The position numbers were made by a program, and so were the translations under genes. DNA of 64,000 nucleotides from contig NZ_AP023356.1 of assembly GCF_018324205.1 (NCBI RefSeq), positions 1,612,001-1,676,000 of the forward strand. Reading direction: 5' to 3'. The notes beneath the pieces were generated by a model, which saw nothing but the letters and a program-made list of their open reading frames with translations, ran no database searches and was not told the DNA's origin. This document shows, one piece after another, positions 62,088-64,000 of this stretch; position 1 is the stretch's first letter, and each line of letters begins with the position of its first letter. Source of the stretch: Actinoplanes ianthinogenes (GTDB lineage Bacteria; Actinomycetota; Actinomycetes; Mycobacteriales; Micromonosporaceae).

Positions 62088-63381
62088 ACTGCGGGTGGAC
62101 CAGCAGACGACCACGGCGGAGCCGGCGTCCCGCCGGGTCAACCGGCTCACGTGGCTGATCGGGCACCTCCGGGAACCCTACGTCCAGCTGATCGCCTCGC
62201 AGATGCTCACCGGCGCGGTGGCCTTCGCGGCGAACATCCTGATGGTCCGCTCGCTGACCCCGACCCACCGGGGCGAGGTCGCGCTGCTGTTGCAGGTCAC
62301 CTACCTGGCGACCCAGGTGCTGCTGCTGGGCACCGAGCGCAGCTTCGTGGCCACCTATCACAACGTGGCCCCGGGACCGGCGGTCCGGGCGTACGCGAAA
62401 CTGCTTCTGGTGCCGTGTGCGGTCGGCCTGGCCGGAGCCGTGATCTTCACAGCGGTCGCGCCGCACCGGAGCAACCCCGGCCCGGTGATCGTCGCGATGC
62501 TGGCCTGGTACACCGTGGTCGAGGCGTCCTCGCTGGCCACCCGGTCGATCGCGATCGCGGTGGGCCGGGTGCGCGACTTCATGATGTGCCGGGTGATCGA
62601 GTCCGGCCTGCTGCTGGTCATGCTGGTCGGCCTGTACGCCGCGCACACCTCGCACCCGGAGGTCTGGTTCCTCGCCTACCTGGTCGCCGGCGCCGCGCCG
62701 ACCATCGTCTACCTGGCGATCTGGCTGCGCCTGCCGCCCGACCCGAACGCCGCCCCGGTACGCCACGAGCAGGGCCGGATGGTCCGCCGCGAGGGTCTGT
62801 CGCTGTTCCCCGCGGCCATCTCCAACATGGCGATGCTCCGGGTGGACCGCCTGGTCATCCCGGCCCTCGCCTCCACCGCGGCGCTCGGCCTTTACACCAG
62901 CGTCGCCACCATGACCGAGCTGCTGGCCTGGCCGCTGCGCGCTTTCGCCGACGCCCGGCTGGGCAGGTGGCGGGCCGCGCACAACGACGGCACCCTGCGG
63001 GCCACCCCGATCATCCTGGCCGCCGCCGTCTACACGCTGGTCGTGGTCCCGTTCGTGGCCGGCGGGCTCTACCTGCTGATCGTCCCGGTCTTCGGCCACC
63101 AGTACTCGCCGGCCAAGGTGGTCGTGCTGCCGCTGGTCGTCGCCGCCGGCCTGTACGCGATCTCCCGGATCACCCTGGGCCTGCTGATCGCCCGCGGCCA
63201 CGGCACGCTGGTGTCGGCCGCCGAGATCACCGGTTTCGCCGTGAGTTTCGCGGTGTACCTGCTGCTCATCCCCCGGCTGGGCATCCTCGGCGCGGCCTAC
63301 GGCTCACTTGCCGGATATGGCGCCTGCCTGGTGTTCGCGCTGGTGGCGAGCCGTCTGGTGAAAGACAAGAGCCGTGTCTGA
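62080..63381 (+). CDS. oligosaccharide flippase (MATE/Wzx-like)
   Basis: 433 residues from GTG 62080. About 12-14 helices with ASQMLTGAVAFAANILMVRSLTP at the N-terminus, the DRLVIPALAS and SVATMTELLAWPLRAFADARLG blocks and GLYAISRITLGLLIARG near the end, as in Wzx-type flippases. It should move lipid-linked repeat units across the membrane. Overlaps both neighbours by 8 bases, the operon continuing into the polymerase gene. Confidence 0.87.
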   Translation: MSELRVDQQTTTAEPASRRVNRLTWLIGHLREPYVQLIASQMLTGAVAFAANILMVRSLTPTHRGEVALLLQVTYLATQVLLLGTERSFVATYHNVAPGPAVRAYAKLLLVPCAVGLAGAVIFTAVAPHRSNPGPVIVAMLAWYTVVEASSLATRSIAIAVGRVRDFMMCRVIESGLLLVMLVGLYAAHTSHPEVWFLAYLVAGAAPTIVYLAIWLRLPPDPNAAPVRHEQGRMVRREGLSLFPAAISNMAMLRVDRLVIPALASTAALGLYTSVATMTELLAWPLRAFADARLGRWRAAHNDGTLRATPIILAAAVYTLVVVPFVAGGLYLLIVPVFGHQYSPAKVVVLPLVVAAGLYAISRITLGLLIARGHGTLVSAAEITGFAVSFAVYLLLIPRLGILGAAYGSLAGYGACLVFALVASRLVKDKSRV

Positions 63382-64000
63382 GCCGCGGGTGTTCCTGGCG
63401 CCCGGGCTGCTGCTCGTGCTGATCGCGGTCGGCGGCCGGTTCACCCTGGACCGGGCCGGGTTCACCAGCCTGGGCTGGGTCGACCTGCGGGTGGTCGGCC
63501 TGCTGGTGGCGCTGGTCCTGCTGGTCCTGGACATCAGCCGCCGGGTCGAGCGGCAGCGGACCGGCCGGGACGAGACCTGGCTGGTCGTCACCCTGCTGTT
63601 CTTCCTGTTCCAGATCGCCTCGGCGCTGTGGGCGCCACCGGCCGCCCGGATCGGCGCGCAGGTCCTGGACATGGTCCTGCTCGCCACGCTGACGCTGATG
63701 TTCTATTACTGGACGCTGGGCGACCCGGACCGCGCCGTCCGGTACACCTTCCTGCTGTTCTACGTCACCGGGATCGTGTTCGGGCTGGCCGCCATCTTCA
63801 TCAACGGCCCCGGCGAGCAGGGTCGTTACTCGGCGTTCGGCGGCGGGCCCAACGTCTTCGTCCGCATCGAACTGCTCGGCGTGATCAGCGCGATCGCGCT
63901 CGCCCTGATCCATCGGCGGTTGCTGTGGCTGCTGGCCACGCCGCTGCTGCTGCTGGCTGCGTTCCTCTCCGGGTCGCGGGGCGCCCTGCTCGCCGCCGGG
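63374..64000 (+). CDS. O-antigen polymerase/ligase-like membrane protein (partial, runs off window)
   Basis: The frame from GTG 63374 stays open for 209 codons to the last base. It reads as hydrophobic helices (VFLAPGLLLVLIAVGG, VVGLLVALVLLVLD, WLVVTLLFFLFQIASALW, LLATLTLMFYYW) with FGGGPNVFVRIELLGVISAIAL and LSGSRGALLA, the latter a Wzy/WaaL-like pattern. It likely polymerises or ligates the repeat units flipped by the preceding gene. The C-terminal half is missing from the window. Confidence 0.8.
   Translation, partial: MSEPRVFLAPGLLLVLIAVGGRFTLDRAGFTSLGWVDLRVVGLLVALVLLVLDISRRVERQRTGRDETWLVVTLLFFLFQIASALWAPPAARIGAQVLDMVLLATLTLMFYYWTLGDPDRAVRYTFLLFYVTGIVFGLAAIFINGPGEQGRYSAFGGGPNVFVRIELLGVISAIALALIHRRLLWLLATPLLLLAAFLSGSRGALLAAG

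Overview
The window is very GC-rich throughout, with dense GTG/ATG starts, many ATGA/GTGA stop-start overlaps and typical actinobacterial families (GylR-type glycerol regulator, EF-Tu3-like second tuf, CBM20 alpha-amylase, HAAS/PadR pairs, DUF2510, DUF4360). I infer a filamentous actinobacterium, most likely Micromonosporaceae (Actinoplanes-like). The genus is an inference, not something read directly. I see no rRNA, tRNA, CRISPR array or intact insertion sequence.

Layout. 0-1.8 kb: TetR regulator, small membrane protein, alpha/beta hydrolase. 2.2-8.2 kb: a tight five-gene operon of sbnA, sbnB, a COG4529-type FAD/NAD(P)-binding protein, a Cys/Met-type PLP enzyme and a BenE-type transporter. 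It should make L-2,3-diaminopropionate (L-Dap) and modify it, with no NRPS or siderophore synthetase nearby. 8.2-13 kb: His-rich anchored protein, 14-TM drug exporter, a divergent EF-Tu paralogue and a lipoprotein. 13.1-21.5 kb: DUF1152 protein, a four-gene oligopeptide/nickel-type ABC transporter operon and a secreted GH43. 21.6-28.4 kb: SnoaL-like protein, DUF4360 secreted protein, MFS plus ArsR-like regulator, DasR-like GntR, CopC, a Pro/His-rich membrane protein and a secreted GH26. 28.5-37 kb: PadR/HAAS pair, two secreted repeat proteins, a flavoprotein/ferredoxin pair, a CDP-alcohol phosphotransferase, an alpha-amylase with CBM20 and a TetR regulator.

37.1-42.2 kb looks like a variable island: visibly lower GC, loosely packed, small genes. 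It starts with a truncated VanZ fragment and holds an Ltp-type (superinfection-exclusion family) protein, a DUF2510 membrane protein, a DHFR-like reductase, an Imm32-like protein, a family I36 inhibitor and a possible transposase scrap. 42.2-49.8 kb is glycerol catabolism: glpF-glpK-glpD facing away from gylR and a second glpK, with an 81-bp inverted repeat in between. 49.8-53.2 kb holds a nucleotidyltransferase, an F420-reductase-like protein and small lipoproteins. 53.3-56 kb is a secreted subtilase carrying a starch-binding CBM20. 56.2-64 kb is the left part of an exopolysaccharide locus (FemX/GNAT-6 protein, deacetylase, aminotransferase, GT4, Wzz/BY-kinase-like protein, flippase, polymerase/ligase), which runs off the window.

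Connections. The dyad TGCAAG-N2-CTTGCA, resembling the starch/maltose operators of actinomycetes, lies upstream of the alpha-amylase and of the two secreted repeat proteins. A degenerate copy lies at the start of the CBM20 subtilase. This suggests one starch-responsive secretome that includes a starch-binding protease. The other main points of interest are the L-Dap operon without an NRPS, the EF-Tu paralogue with Arg at the position of the kirromycin-resistance residue Gln124, and a BY-kinase-like protein lacking the P-loop lysine.
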